Below, piece by piece: positions 26,130-34,247 of a DNA stretch of 51,204 nt (positions are counted from its first letter, which is position 1; each line of letters opens with the position of its first letter). The DNA is from JAAFHS01 sp031396505 (GTDB lineage: Bacteria > Pseudomonadota > Alphaproteobacteria > Rhodobacterales > Rhodobacteraceae), in NCBI GenBank assembly GCA_031396505.1, contig JANNKX010000350.1, forward strand, positions 1 through 51,204, written 5' to 3'. The notes below the pieces were generated by a model. The model was not told the origin of the DNA and made no database searches. It saw only the letters and a list, made by a program, of their open reading frames with translations. The position numbers and the translations under genes are program-made.

Positions 26130-28154
26130 ATGGCCTATCTGCTGGGTGTCGATACGGGTGGCACATATACCGACGCGGTCTTGCTGGACGAGGCTGCCGA
26201 TCATGTGGTGGCATCGGCCAAATCACTGACGACGAAGGGCGATCTGTCGTTGGGAATCGGTCGCGCGATTGACGCGGCGATGGCCCGCGCGGGCGTGCCG
26301 GCATCCGACATTGCCCTTGTATCGTTGTCGACCACGCTGGCGACAAATGCGCTGGTCGAAGGGCAAGGCGGGCGGGTCGCGCTGATCTTCATCGGGTTTG
26401 ATGCGGGCGATCTGGAACGTGGCGGGCTGACCGAGGCGTTGAAGGGTGATCCGGTGATCATGCTGACAGGCGGGCATACCCATGCTGGCACCGAGGCGGC
26501 ACCGCTTGATCTTGCCGCGCTGGACGTGGCCTTGGCGGATATGACCGGGCAGGTCATGGGTTTTGCCGTCGCCGCGCGTTTTGCCACGCGCAATGCGGCG
26601 CATGAAATCGCGGCGCGTGACATGATCCGGCGCATCACTGGGCGACCCGTGACCTGTTCGCACGAATTGTCGGCCAATCTGAACGGGCCGAAACGTGCGC
26701 TGACGGCGGTGCTGAATGCGCGTCTGATCGGGATGATCGACGGGCTGGTCGCGGCTTGCGAGGCGCATCTTGCACGGCTGGCGATCACGGCCCCGTTGAT
26801 GGTGGTGCGCGGCGATGGTGCGTTGATTTCGGCGGCAATGGTGCGCGAACGGCCGATTGAAACCATTCTGTCCGGCCCTGCGGCCAGCATCGTCGGCGCG
26901 CGCTGGCTGACGGGTGAGGCGGATGCGCTGGTGTCCGATATTGGCGGCACGACAACGGATATTGCCCTGCTGAAGGGCGGTCTGCCGGAAATTGACCCCT
27001 TGGGCGCACAGGTGGGCGGGTTTCGCACGATGGTCGAGGCGGTGGCGATGCGCACCACGGGTCTGGGCGGCGACAGTGCTGTGCATCTGATTACCGAAGG
27101 GTTGGATGGCGGCTTGCGGCTTGGCCCACGGCGATTGATCCCGCTATCGTTGCTGGCGATGGAGGCACCCGATGTGGTGCATGCGGCCCTTGACCGCGCG
27201 CTGCAGGCCGACACGGTGGGCGAACACGACGGGCGGTTCGTTGTGCCCTTTGCCGGGGCGCGTGACGGGCTGGACGCGCGCGAAGCGGCACTGATGGCGC
27301 GGATCACGGCTGTGATGCCTGTCGCACAGGCGCTGACATCGCGGATCGAACTTGCGGCGCTGGAACGGCTGGTGGCGCGCGGGCTGGTCCGGCTGGCGGG
27401 GGTGACACCATCGGACGGCGCACATGTGCTGGGCCTGTGCGCGGACTGGGATGCGGTGGCGGCGGAAAAGGGCCTGCAACTGATGGCGCGGCGGCGTACC
27501 GGGCGCGGCGAACGGTTTGCCAACGATGCGGCCAGCCTTGCGCGCATGATCGTGGATCAGGTCACCACGCAAACCGTGGATTGCCTGCTTGAGGCGGCCT
27601 TTGCCGAAGACCCCGGTTTTTCCGCACCCCCCGATGCGCTGGCGCGCCATCCGCTGACACAGGCGGGATTGCGCAATCATCACGGGGTCATGGCGGTATC
27701 GATGCGGCTGAACGTGCCCGTGGTGGGGTTGGGCGCATCGGCACCGACCTACTACCCGGCGGTGGGTGCGCGACTGCACACGCGCATGGTGCTGCCCGAA
27801 CATGCGGGCGTCGCCAATGCGATTGGCGCGATTGTGGGCCAGGTGTCACAACGCGCGCGCGGCACGGTCACCAGCCCCGCCGAGGGGCGCTTTACCACGC
27901 ATATGACGGGGGGATTGCAAACCTATCAGGACCGTGACAGCGCCTTGGCCGCATTGGAGGCGGCGCTAACAGCAGAGGCCGTGACGCGCGCCAAGGCATC
28001 AGGGGCGCAAGACCTGCGCATCAGTTGCACGCGCGACATCCGCGAGGCCGAGGTCGAGGGCCGTGCGATGTTCATCGAGGCCACACTGACCGTCACCGCA
28101 TCGGGCCGCCCGCGCGTCGCACATGGCCCGCGCGCAACAGAGGCCGCGAGCTGA
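26130..28154 (+). CDS. Hydantoinase/oxoprolinase family protein (HyuA type)
   Basis: ATP-dependent amidohydrolase family protein with an actin-like fold; relatives open N-methylhydantoin or 5-oxoproline rings or carboxylate ketones. It shows the N-terminal phosphate motif LLGVDTGGTYTDAVLLDEA, the STTLATNALVEGQGGRV motif, SDIGGTTTDIALLKGG (second phosphate motif) and GLGGDSAVHL. It is 674 residues, the usual length for the A subunit, but no HyuB-type gene is adjacent. It follows rpoN by 50 bases on the same strand. The substrate cannot be inferred. Confidence 0.92.
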   Translation: MAYLLGVDTGGTYTDAVLLDEAADHVVASAKSLTTKGDLSLGIGRAIDAAMARAGVPASDIALVSLSTTLATNALVEGQGGRVALIFIGFDAGDLERGGLTEALKGDPVIMLTGGHTHAGTEAAPLDLAALDVALADMTGQVMGFAVAARFATRNAAHEIAARDMIRRITGRPVTCSHELSANLNGPKRALTAVLNARLIGMIDGLVAACEAHLARLAITAPLMVVRGDGALISAAMVRERPIETILSGPAASIVGARWLTGEADALVSDIGGTTTDIALLKGGLPEIDPLGAQVGGFRTMVEAVAMRTTGLGGDSAVHLITEGLDGGLRLGPRRLIPLSLLAMEAPDVVHAALDRALQADTVGEHDGRFVVPFAGARDGLDAREAALMARITAVMPVAQALTSRIELAALERLVARGLVRLAGVTPSDGAHVLGLCADWDAVAAEKGLQLMARRRTGRGERFANDAASLARMIVDQVTTQTVDCLLEAAFAEDPGFSAPPDALARHPLTQAGLRNHHGVMAVSMRLNVPVVGLGASAPTYYPAVGARLHTRMVLPEHAGVANAIGAIVGQVSQRARGTVTSPAEGRFTTHMTGGLQTYQDRDSALAALEAALTAEAVTRAKASGAQDLRISCTRDIREAEVEGRAMFIEATLTVTASGRPRVAHGPRATEAAS

Positions 28155-28173
28155 CGCGCGGCCCAAATCCCAC

Positions 28174-28200
28174 TTGACGCCCCGGTGCCCCGCCTGTAAC
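28174..28200 (+). promoter_or_regulatory. Possible sigma-70 promoter of tRNA-Met
   Basis: TTGACG (28174-28179) and TGTAAC (28195-28200) with a 15-base spacer end 12 bases before the tRNA 5' end. The -35 is strong; the spacer is short, so this is tentative. Confidence 0.45.
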
Positions 28201-28211
28201 CCCCCAACAGT

Positions 28212-28288
28212 GGCTAGGTAGCTCAGCTGGTTAGAGCACGCGACTCATAATCGCGGGGTCGGGGGTTCGAGTCCCCCCCTCGCCACCA
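28212..28288 (+). tRNA. tRNA-Met (anticodon CAT), elongator-like
   Basis: A 77-base gene with encoded CCA. The anticodon stem CGCGA/TCGCG has the loop CTCATAA, and the T arm is GGGGG-TTCGAGT-CCCCC. The acceptor stem is GGCTAGG against CCTCGCC: six pairs and a U4-C69 mismatch. A CAU anticodon can also be the lysidine-modified Ile2 tRNA; the GGCTA...GTAGCTCAG-TGGTTAGAGCAC layout resembles E. coli elongator tRNA-Met, so Met is preferred. Its 3' end is the attachment site of the downstream island. Confidence 0.9.
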
Positions 28289-28290
28289 CT
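28277..28290. repeat. attL: 14-bp direct repeat at the tRNA-Met 3' end
   Basis: CCCTCGCCACCACT, covering the last acceptor-stem bases, CCA and two bases beyond. The identical 14-mer recurs at 39,654-39,667. Confidence 0.8.
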
Positions 28291-28320
28291 AAAGCCTCGC
28301 AGTATGCTGGAATGATTGAG

Positions 28321-28357
28321 AAAACGGGTGTCACCTCTCGGCTGACCCACCGTTTTT
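28321..28357 (+). terminator. Terminator-like hairpin after tRNA-Met
   Basis: AAAACGG pairs with CCGTTTT and GTCA with TGAC inside, followed by a run of five T. It is 33 bases past the tRNA and therefore inside the island end. The rest of 28,358-28,738 shows no recognisable gene. Confidence 0.55.
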
Positions 28358-28738
28358 CCCACCAGAACAGTCTTGCAAGCCGAAAAATCGTCCTCGCAGC
28401 CCCCATAGTACAGGCCACGCAACCCCGCCCTTCTGGCGGAAAGCAGGGGGCGACAGTGCAAGTGATCCCTCATTCGGTCCTCTGCTCCACCGATGACATC
28501 ACATAATCAATTGTTTTTAAAACGAAATTCAAGATTCTTGCACTTTTGGCCAATATATCGCCCATCATCACGATTTGGGATCAGGTGCCGAGTGGGCAAG
28601 GAAGCTCTCGACGGCATGACAACGACCTTCCTACGCTTGCCCCTCATTGGATCGGGTAGCCCGCTCCCTTCCGTTCCGAGGCCGCGGATCGGACATGGTG
28701 GCCCGGACTGGTGCAGATATTACCGACCGGCGGTGTGT

Positions 28739-29150
28739 TCAACGGGTGGTCGCAACACACTCGGCAAACCTCTCTGCTGGGGTTTGATATTGCAAGGTCT
28801 TGCGTGGTCGTTCGTTGAGCTGTCTGGCAATTGCGCTGAGTTTTGTTTGTGAATAGACAGACAGATCGGTTCCGCGCGGCAGATATTGTCTGAGCAGACG
28901 GTTGGTATTCTCATTTGATCCGCGTTGCCACGGGGACTGTGGGTCGCAAAAGTAGATGTCGACGTCAGTCGCCATGGTCAAGCGTGGATGGTCCGCCAGC
29001 TCTTTGCCGCGATCGAGTTGGAAGACGCGCTTGAGATCTCAGAGGGCGTCGAGATGTAACCTTTTGACAAAGTCGGGATGCCCTTCCGCCCGGCGATGGC
29101 GCGGATGTAGCTGTTAGCGACGACTTCGTTGACGGATCAGTGAATGTAGC
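28739..29150 (-). pseudogene. IS30-family transposase remnant
   Basis: The C-terminal part of an IS30 transposase is clear: RVFQLDRGKELADHPRLTMA, then DVDIYFCDPQSPWQRGSNEN (the DDE-region signature) and RQLNERPRKTLQYQTPAERF. Upstream, the frame carries a TGA within the stretch HLDAL-stop-DLK, and a frameshift precedes HPDFVKRLHLDAL. The N-terminal half and the inverted repeats are missing. It is therefore a dead remnant, about 410 bases long, at the left end of the island. Confidence 0.85.
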
Positions 29151-29164
29151 CTATCGCTACACCA

Positions 29165-29411
29165 ATGAGATCGATCAGTTACTCGAAAGCCGTGGTCAGG
29201 GCGCTGCGCCGCATGCCGCGAAGCACGTCAGACCTGATCCGGACAAAGGGCTTATGCGGAAGACCCGGCGTCGCAGGCGAACAATGTCAAAGCCCTGAAG
29301 GGCCGGGATGGGATCAGGCTGCGTGTCGGGGACTGGCGCGTGATCATGGATGATCAGGGCAATGTCCTGGCCGTACTTGACATCGGCCCGCGCGGCGATG
29401 TCTACGATTGA
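29165..29411 (+). pseudogene. RelE/ParE-family toxin, frameshifted
   Basis: The ATG at 29165 reads MRSISYSKAVVRALRRMP...DLIRTKG, a RelE-type N-terminus. About base 29,250 the frame changes and continues as YAEDPASQANNVKALKGRDG, then IRLRVGDWRVIMDDQGNVLA and VLDIGPRGDVYD, a typical RelE C-terminus. One extra base (or two missing) accounts for the break. The stop at 29411 is 11 bases before the start of the antitoxin gene, the usual toxin-first order for RelE/Xre pairs. Confidence 0.8.
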
Positions 29412-29422
29412 AAGGAAGCGAC

Positions 29423-29767
29423 ATGAACGAAATGGTGACGATCTCCCGTGCGGAATATGATCGCCTACGCGCAGCCGCAGAAGATTTGGCCGACCTGCAG
29501 GCCTATGGCCACGCGAAAGCCGCGCTAGAAGCTGGCGACGACGAACTGATCCCTGCCGAATATGTGAACCGCCTGCTGAACGGCGAGAGCCCGCTTCGGG
29601 TCTACCGTGATCTGCGCGGTCTGACACAGAACGCCTTGGCGCAAAGCGCCAGCGTGAACCGCGTTACAGTGGCTGAAATCGAGATCGGGCGGAAGCAGGG
29701 TTCTGTCGCAACACTGCGGAAGCTCGCTGATGCACTTGGTGTGGCGATGGATGATCTGGTTAGCTGA
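29423..29767 (+). CDS. Xre/HTH_3 antitoxin of a type II toxin-antitoxin pair
   Basis: A 114-residue protein. The N-terminal half (MVTISRAEYDRLRAAAEDLA) resembles antitoxins that wrap RelE-type toxins. The C-terminal half is a helix-turn-helix: YRDLRGLTQNALAQSASVNR, then VTVAEIEIGRKQGSVATLRK and LADALGVAMDDLVS. It should neutralise the toxin and repress its own operon. AAAGGAA lies 6 bases before ATG 29423. The gene is intact while the toxin upstream is frameshifted. Confidence 0.88.
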   Translation: MNEMVTISRAEYDRLRAAAEDLADLQAYGHAKAALEAGDDELIPAEYVNRLLNGESPLRVYRDLRGLTQNALAQSASVNRVTVAEIEIGRKQGSVATLRKLADALGVAMDDLVS

Positions 29768-29781
29768 GCGGGGCGGTTTGC

Positions 29782-30320
29782 TGAGCTGCCGCCGGTTTCG
29801 TGGACATGAAGATAAGATCGTGACCAAGGAACTGGAGAGTGGATATGACGAGACGGAAGTTCAGCCGCGAGTTCAAGATCGAGGCCGTAAGGTTGGTGAC
29901 GGATCGGGGTGTGGCGGTGGCGCAAGCCGCACGTGACCTTGATGGGGCTGAGAGCGTGTTGCGGCGCTGGATGCGGGAGTTGACGGCCACGCCAGTCGCG
30001 GCGTTTCCCGGGAACGGGCAGATGCGGTCCGATCTGGCCGAGATTGCAGCTTTGAAGAAAGAGGTCACCCGGCTCCGGGCGGAGTGTGATATCTTGAAGA
30101 AGGCGGCCGCTTTTTTCGCGCCGGAGGTGTCATGAGGTTCGCCTTCATGGCCAAACACCGCCACATCTGGCCGGTCAGCTGGCTGTGCGAGGTTCTGGAT
30201 GTCTCGCGTTCGGGCTTCAATGCCTGGCTCAACCGCCCGACCAGCGCACACGAGATCCAGGACGCCAAGCTCGTCACGGCAATCGAGACGAGCTTCAAGG
30301 CCAGCGACCGGACCTATGGC
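29782..30320 (+). mobile_element. Truncated IS3-family element
   Basis: The left end probably begins at the TGAGCTGCC near 29,782. It contains orfA intact and only the first 60 or so codons of orfB. The right end is missing; the sequence joins a ferredoxin-reductase gene fragment at about 30,314-30,322, where TATGGCGGGCG can belong to either side. Confidence 0.75.
29845..30135 (+). CDS. IS3-family transposase OrfA
   Basis: A 96-residue HTH_Tnp_1 protein: RRKFSREFKIEAVRLVTDRG, VAVAQAARDLDGAESVLRRW, then a leucine-zipper-like coiled coil (EIAALKKEVTRLRAECDILK), ending KKAAAFFAPEVS. In intact IS3 elements this binds the inverted repeats and is fused to OrfB by frameshifting. GGAGAG precedes the ATG at 29845. 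Its stop overlaps the orfB start (ATGA). Confidence 0.9.
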   Translation: MTRRKFSREFKIEAVRLVTDRGVAVAQAARDLDGAESVLRRWMRELTATPVAAFPGNGQMRSDLAEIAALKKEVTRLRAECDILKKAAAFFAPEVS

Positions 30321-30332
30321 GGGCGTTCATAG
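30132..30332 (+). pseudogene. IS3-family transposase OrfB, truncated
   Basis: The N-terminal 60 residues of OrfB (FAFMAKHRHIWPVSWLCEVL, DVSRSGFNAWLNRPTSA, ETSFKASDRTYG) are present. The entire rve/DDE catalytic domain is missing. The frame then runs a few codons into foreign sequence and stops at 30332. Confidence 0.88.
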
Positions 30333-30445
30333 GGCAGTTCGGGTTCGGACCCGATCAGGGTAACTTCGCCATCAAAACCAGCGGCGCGCAGGGCAAAAGC
30401 TTCCCTGACGCCACATTCCCCGGCACCGACGATCATGATGCCCAT
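30314..30445 (-). pseudogene. Ferredoxin reductase (MocF-like), N-terminal fragment
   Basis: Reading the minus strand from ATG 30445 gives MGIMIVGAGECGVREAFALR, then AAGFDGEVTLIGSEPELPYE and RPP, then TAG at 30316-30314. This is the N-terminal FAD-binding motif and YERPP(LSK) start of NAD(P)H-dependent ferredoxin reductases that serve Rieske ferredoxins. GGGAG lies 6 bases upstream. It is the last gene of the catabolic operon, 63 bases after the dehydrogenase. About 43 of some 400 codons remain; the rest was replaced by the IS3 remnant. Confidence 0.8.
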
Positions 30446-30508
30446 GATCTGCTCCCGTCCGGCCGCACCGCGACCTCTCTCCTTAGTTTACGGTATGGCG
30501 CAAAGCGG

Positions 30509-31504
30509 TTACCCAAGCACACTGGTCAAGCTGACCGGTGCGCCCGACTTGGCCGAGAGCGTGGCCGCTTCGGCCATTGCCAAGGCGGCGATGCCATCCG
30601 ACAGCGTCACGGGCAGCGCTGATCCTTGTGTGATCGCTGTAACGAAGGCTGCCCATTCTGCCGCATAGGACGGCATGTAACGTTCGAGGAAAAAGTAGGT
30701 GGGTTTGGCCCCCGTCACCCCCGCCGTCGTGGATTTGACGACGGTGTTTTCCAGCATGTTCTGCGCCTGCAGAAGTCCCTCGGACCCCAGAAGCTCAACG
30801 CGCTGATCATAGCCATAGATGGCGCGGCGGCTGTTCTTGATGACCGCAATCCGCCCATCGGCGTAGGTCAGGGTCACCACGGCGGTGTCAACATCGCCCG
30901 CAGCGCCATTGGCCGGATCAACGATGGACGAGCCAACTGCGGATACGGTCACAGGTGCCCCACCCATCAGGAAATTCGCCATGTCAAAGTCATGGATCAT
31001 CATGTCGCGGAACAGGCCGCCCGAGACCTTGATATAGGCGACTGGCGGCGGGGCGGGGTCGAACGAGGTGATCGACAGTAATTCCGGTTTGCCGATCTCG
31101 CCTTTGTCGAGTGCCGCCTTCAGCGCCGAGAAATTCGGGTCGAACCGACGGTTAAAACCGATCATCACCGGGCTTTGCCCGACCGTTTTCTGGCAGGCCT
31201 GCGCGCGGGCAAGGCTCAGGTCGACCGGCTTTTCGCACAAAACAGCCTTGCCTGCCGCTGTGGCGCGCTCGATCAGGTCAGAATGCGTGTCGGTTGAGGT
31301 GGCGATCAGGATGGCGTTGATCGAGGGGTCGGCAAGGATGGCGTCTGTGGTCCGGGCTTCGGCACCGTATTGGGCAGCAAGCTTGCCCGCAGCCTCGGTA
31401 TTGATGTCGGAGACGGCGACAAGACGGCTGCCGGGGTTGGTGGAAATTGCAGTCGCATGGACGCCAGCGATACGGCCAGCGCCAAGAAGGGCAGTGTTCA
31501 ACAT
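30509..31504 (-). CDS. iolG: Gfo/Idh/MocA oxidoreductase, inositol 2-dehydrogenase-like
   Basis: NAD-dependent dehydrogenase acting on inositols or related cyclic polyols (331 residues). The N-terminal Rossmann motif is TALLGAGRIAGVHA. The catalytic Lys is in VLCEKPVDLSLARA, and the active-site Asp/His in RDMMIHDFDMANFLMGG. PVMIGFNRRFDPNF is typical of the IolG/MocA branch. AAGGA lies 6 bases upstream of ATG 31504. It follows the PanB-like gene by 15 bases. In the rhizopine pathway MocA is a protein of this family; whether the substrate here is myo-inositol, scyllo-inosamine or another polyol cannot be decided. Confidence 0.87.
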   Translation of the reverse strand: MLNTALLGAGRIAGVHATAISTNPGSRLVAVSDINTEAAGKLAAQYGAEARTTDAILADPSINAILIATSTDTHSDLIERATAAGKAVLCEKPVDLSLARAQACQKTVGQSPVMIGFNRRFDPNFSALKAALDKGEIGKPELLSITSFDPAPPPVAYIKVSGGLFRDMMIHDFDMANFLMGGAPVTVSAVGSSIVDPANGAAGDVDTAVVTLTYADGRIAVIKNSRRAIYGYDQRVELLGSEGLLQAQNMLENTVVKSTTAGVTGAKPTYFFLERYMPSYAAEWAAFVTAITQGSALPVTLSDGIAALAMAEAATLSAKSGAPVSLTSVLG

Positions 31505-31519
31505 GGGATATCCTTGGGG

Positions 31520-32329
31520 TTAAAGACCGATACTGGCCTTGAAAGCGTCAAATTCAGCGTCCGGCATCGGGACGTTGTGCTGTGGTTGCGGATAGGCGCC
31601 ACTGCTCACATCCGCGATATACTCTCGGAAGGCGGCGATGCGTTCGGACTGCAGGCGGGCATATTCGGCGGCGAAGTTGCGATAGGTTTTTGCGTGCCGC
31701 GGTTTGTGGCCATCGGTGCAGCCCAGCACGTCTTCGGCGAACAGGTATTGCGCGTCGGCTCCCGGCCCTGCGCCCATGCCCAGCATGATCATCGGCGTGT
31801 TCCGGCTGATCATCTCGCCCAGACGATCTGGCACGACCTCCAACTCGGCGCCAAAGCAGCCGATGGCTTCCAGCTGCTTGACATGGTCCCATACGGCGCG
31901 GGCCTCCGCGGACGTCTTGCCGACGGCGCGCCAGCCTGTCCAGGTGATGTAGCTGGGGATCAGGCCAACATGGGCGACGATGGGAATGTGGTTGTCACAC
32001 AGGACTTTCTGGATATCCAGGGAAGCCGCGCAATAAAAGCAGTCGCCCCCCATCGCGGTGTATTTGAAGGCTGCGCGGAGGTAGTCTTCTGCCGTGGCCA
32101 GTCCGCCGTAGGGGCCAAAGGGTAGGCCGACCTGCACAAAGCAGCGGCCGGCAGCGGCGCGCATTTCGGGGGTGAAGAAGCGAGACTCAATGGACAGCAT
32201 GTGGATGCCCGCCGCATCTGCCGCCGCCGCCTCGTCCAGCGTGGTGACATAGAGCATGGAAATCTTTTCGCCGCGCGCCTTCATGGCACGAATGTCAGCG
32301 ACGTTGGGGCGTTGATGAAACTGGACCAT
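31520..32329 (-). CDS. PanB-like ketopantoate hydroxymethyltransferase family protein, altered active site
   Basis: A 269-residue TIM-barrel protein aligned by eye with PanB: KISMLYVTTLDEAAAADAAG at the start, IPIVAHVGLIPSYITWTGWR, ELEVVPDRLGEMIS, IMLGMGAGPGADAQ and a C-terminal SGAYPQPQHNV. The Mg ligand Asp of LVGDS is replaced by SIES, the Asp of LLADLPF is absent (VQVGLPF), and the VKIEG lysine is absent; only the LE(x)VP glutamate remains. It is therefore unlikely to make ketopantoate. Its place in a demethylation-type catabolic operon suggests a different aldol or one-carbon reaction, which is inference. Confidence 0.78.
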   Translation of the reverse strand: MVQFHQRPNVADIRAMKARGEKISMLYVTTLDEAAAADAAGIHMLSIESRFFTPEMRAAAGRCFVQVGLPFGPYGGLATAEDYLRAAFKYTAMGGDCFYCAASLDIQKVLCDNHIPIVAHVGLIPSYITWTGWRAVGKTSAEARAVWDHVKQLEAIGCFGAELEVVPDRLGEMISRNTPMIMLGMGAGPGADAQYLFAEDVLGCTDGHKPRHAKTYRNFAAEYARLQSERIAAFREYIADVSSGAYPQPQHNVPMPDAEFDAFKASIGL

Positions 32330-32331
32330 GA

Positions 32332-33105
32332 CTACACCGTGAACGCTGTACGGAAGGCCGTCAGGGCTGCATCTGCATCGCCCTTGGCAAAGCTTTCCAG
32401 ACCCACCGGGCCGGTATAGCCCATGTCTTTCAACGCCTTGGCAATGCCGTGGTAGTTGATCTCGCCCGTCCCAGGCTCACAGCGACCGGGATTATCGGCC
32501 ACTTGAACCTCACCGATCCACGGCAGGCAGGCTTGGCACCAGCGGATCAGGTCACCTTCGCCAATCTGTGTGTGATACAAGTCAAGGTTGATGCGCAACT
32601 GTGGACGGTTGACCGCAGAGACCAGCGCCAATACGGCGGCAGTTGACCCAAATGGGCAGCCGGGATGGTCGATAGGGTTCAGGTTTTCCAGCGTGAACAC
32701 CTGATCCGACGCCTCGGCCAGATCGCAGATGCGGTGCAGCGTGTCGCGGGCACGCTGTTCCATACCGGGGGCAAAAGCGCCGATGTGGGGGATGGGAATG
32801 CCCATGTCGCCCAGACCCGTGCCATGCAGGTTCAGGCGATGCACGCCCAGACGCTTGCCCACAGCCGCCGTTTCGGTGGCCGAGGCGAGCAGCATGGCGC
32901 AACCCTCTGCATCGGTCAGGCGACCCTGCAGATAGCCGTTCATGATAGTGAACGTGGCCCCTGTGGCGTGCAATTTTCCCAAGTCCCAGGCGGGCCAGTT
33001 CCAAAGGCCGACGCCAAAGCCCATTTCCTTTAAGCGCGACGCGCGCCATTCGATGGGCCGGTCACGCCACAGCATTTCCGCGCAAGCGGCAAGTTGAAAG
33101 GTCAT
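32332..33105 (-). CDS. Sugar phosphate isomerase/epimerase family TIM barrel (MocC/Hyi-like)
   Basis: A 257-residue AP-endonuclease-2-type TIM barrel, the fold of hydroxypyruvate isomerase, IolE/IolI and MocC. Typical metal-site segments are HRLNLHGTGLGDMG, FTLENLNPIDHPG (Glu ligand), LRINLDLYHTQIGEGD (Asp/His ligands), VQVADNPGRCEPGTGEINY and GPVGLESFAKGD. The ATG at 33105 is chosen because it lies 1 base after the Rieske stop; the longer frame would overlap that gene by 44 bases. It probably isomerises or epimerises a ketose or inosose intermediate. Confidence 0.87.
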   Translation of the reverse strand: MTFQLAACAEMLWRDRPIEWRASRLKEMGFGVGLWNWPAWDLGKLHATGATFTIMNGYLQGRLTDAEGCAMLLASATETAAVGKRLGVHRLNLHGTGLGDMGIPIPHIGAFAPGMEQRARDTLHRICDLAEASDQVFTLENLNPIDHPGCPFGSTAAVLALVSAVNRPQLRINLDLYHTQIGEGDLIRWCQACLPWIGEVQVADNPGRCEPGTGEINYHGIAKALKDMGYTGPVGLESFAKGDADAALTAFRTAFTV

Positions 33106-33106
33106 G

Positions 33107-33418
33107 TCAAATCTCGATGTAAACAGCGCCGTCTTCAACTTTGACGGCAAAGGTTTTCAGGTTGATGCAGGCAGGGGCCGACTTGGCCTCACCGGTGCGA
33201 TAGTCGAAAGTGGCACTGTGCTTGGGGCATTCGACACGGCCTTCCATCACCAGACCATCGCAGAGATGCACCTTTTCATGGCTGCAGATGCCGTCCATGG
33301 CGTGAAACGTGTCGTCTTCGCTGCGCACGATGACGAAGGTCTGCGCGCCGTGGTCAAAGCGGATCAGTTCATCAAGCGCGATGTCGGTGGGGGCACAGGC
33401 TTTAATCCAGGTGGGCAT
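33107..33418 (-). CDS. mocE: MocE-family Rieske-type [2Fe-2S] ferredoxin
   Basis: A 103-residue electron carrier. The Rieske cluster ligands are in GICSHEKVHLCDG (Cys-x-His) and VECPKHSATFDYRTG (Cys-x2-His). It is the length of a free ferredoxin, not an oxygenase subunit. In rhizopine catabolism MocE passes electrons from a reductase (MocF) to a membrane oxygenase (MocD). All three kinds of protein are encoded in this operon, though the reductase is now truncated. GAGAGAAG precedes ATG 33418. Genes on both sides are 10 and 1 bases away. Confidence 0.88.
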   Translation of the reverse strand: MPTWIKACAPTDIALDELIRFDHGAQTFVIVRSEDDTFHAMDGICSHEKVHLCDGLVMEGRVECPKHSATFDYRTGEAKSAPACINLKTFAVKVEDGAVYIEI

Positions 33419-33428
33419 GGGTCTTCTC

Positions 33429-34247
33429 TCAATGGGCAGGAGGTGGGGGGTGGCCGTCATGGCTGGCCATGTAGCCTTCGATCTCGGCTTCCAGGCTGGC
33501 CATCGACGCACCCCCGGCCATAAGGTCGGTGATTTCTTCGCGCGACTTTTCGCCTTTGTGGAAATCGGCGGCGACGGCCCCGCGGATCAGAACTGCAAAA
33601 TGATCGCCCACGGCCATGGCATGCATCACCTGATGGGTGATGAACACCACGGCAAGGCCACGCTTTTTGGCCTCGTTCACGATGCGCAGAACGTGGGTCG
33701 CCTGTTTGACGCCAAGCGCCGCGGTCGGCTCGTCCAGGATAAGCACACGTGCGCCGAAATGGACGGCACGGGCGATGGCCAGCGACTGACGCTCACCCCC
33801 CGACAAGCCGCCGACCAGACGGTCGCCGTCATCAATGCGGGTGATGCCGAAATCCCGTACGGCCTTAACCGCGATGTCGTTGGCGCGCTTGCGGTCGTAA
33901 ACCTTGAACGGGCCCCAGCCTTTCGTAGGCTCGACGCCGACGAAGAAGCTGCGACCGATTGACATCAGGGGAAAGGTGCCGCCGAACTGGTGAACGGTGG
34001 CGATACCATTTTCGGCTGCGGCGCGCGGGGCAGGGAGACCGACTGCCACACCGTCAATCTCGATCACGCCAGAGCTTGGCTGGTGGACTCCCGACATGAT
34101 CTTGATCAGCGTCGATTTACCAGCACCGTTGTCGCCCAGCAGGCACAAGACCTGACCGGCCCGCACCTCAAGCGTGATATCGTGCAGGACGTCGATGGGG
34201 CCAAAGCTTTTGTTCACGCCGCGCAAGGCAAGGATGGGGGCGCTCAT
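33429..34247 (-). CDS. Sugar-type ABC transporter ATP-binding protein
   Basis: A 272-residue ATPase of the RbsA-like group but with a single nucleotide-binding domain (FrcA/MocB-partner type). Walker A is LLGDNGAGKSTLIKIM, the signature is LSGGERQSLAIARAV, Walker B is VLILDEPTAALG and the H-loop is VVFITHQVMHA. The C-terminus is Pro/His rich. The start at 34247 overlaps the stop of the permease by one base (TGATG). The long open frame continuing upstream is an out-of-frame reading of the permease. Confidence 0.93.
   Translation of the reverse strand: MSAPILALRGVNKSFGPIDVLHDITLEVRAGQVLCLLGDNGAGKSTLIKIMSGVHQPSSGVIEIDGVAVGLPAPRAAAENGIATVHQFGGTFPLMSIGRSFFVGVEPTKGWGPFKVYDRKRANDIAVKAVRDFGITRIDDGDRLVGGLSGGERQSLAIARAVHFGARVLILDEPTAALGVKQATHVLRIVNEAKKRGLAVVFITHQVMHAMAVGDHFAVLIRGAVAADFHKGEKSREEITDLMAGGASMASLEAEIEGYMASHDGHPPPPAH

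Noticed and set aside
28493..28852. 119-codon ORF at the left end of the island
   Set aside because: No motif; its 3' half is the antisense of the IS30 transposase remnant.
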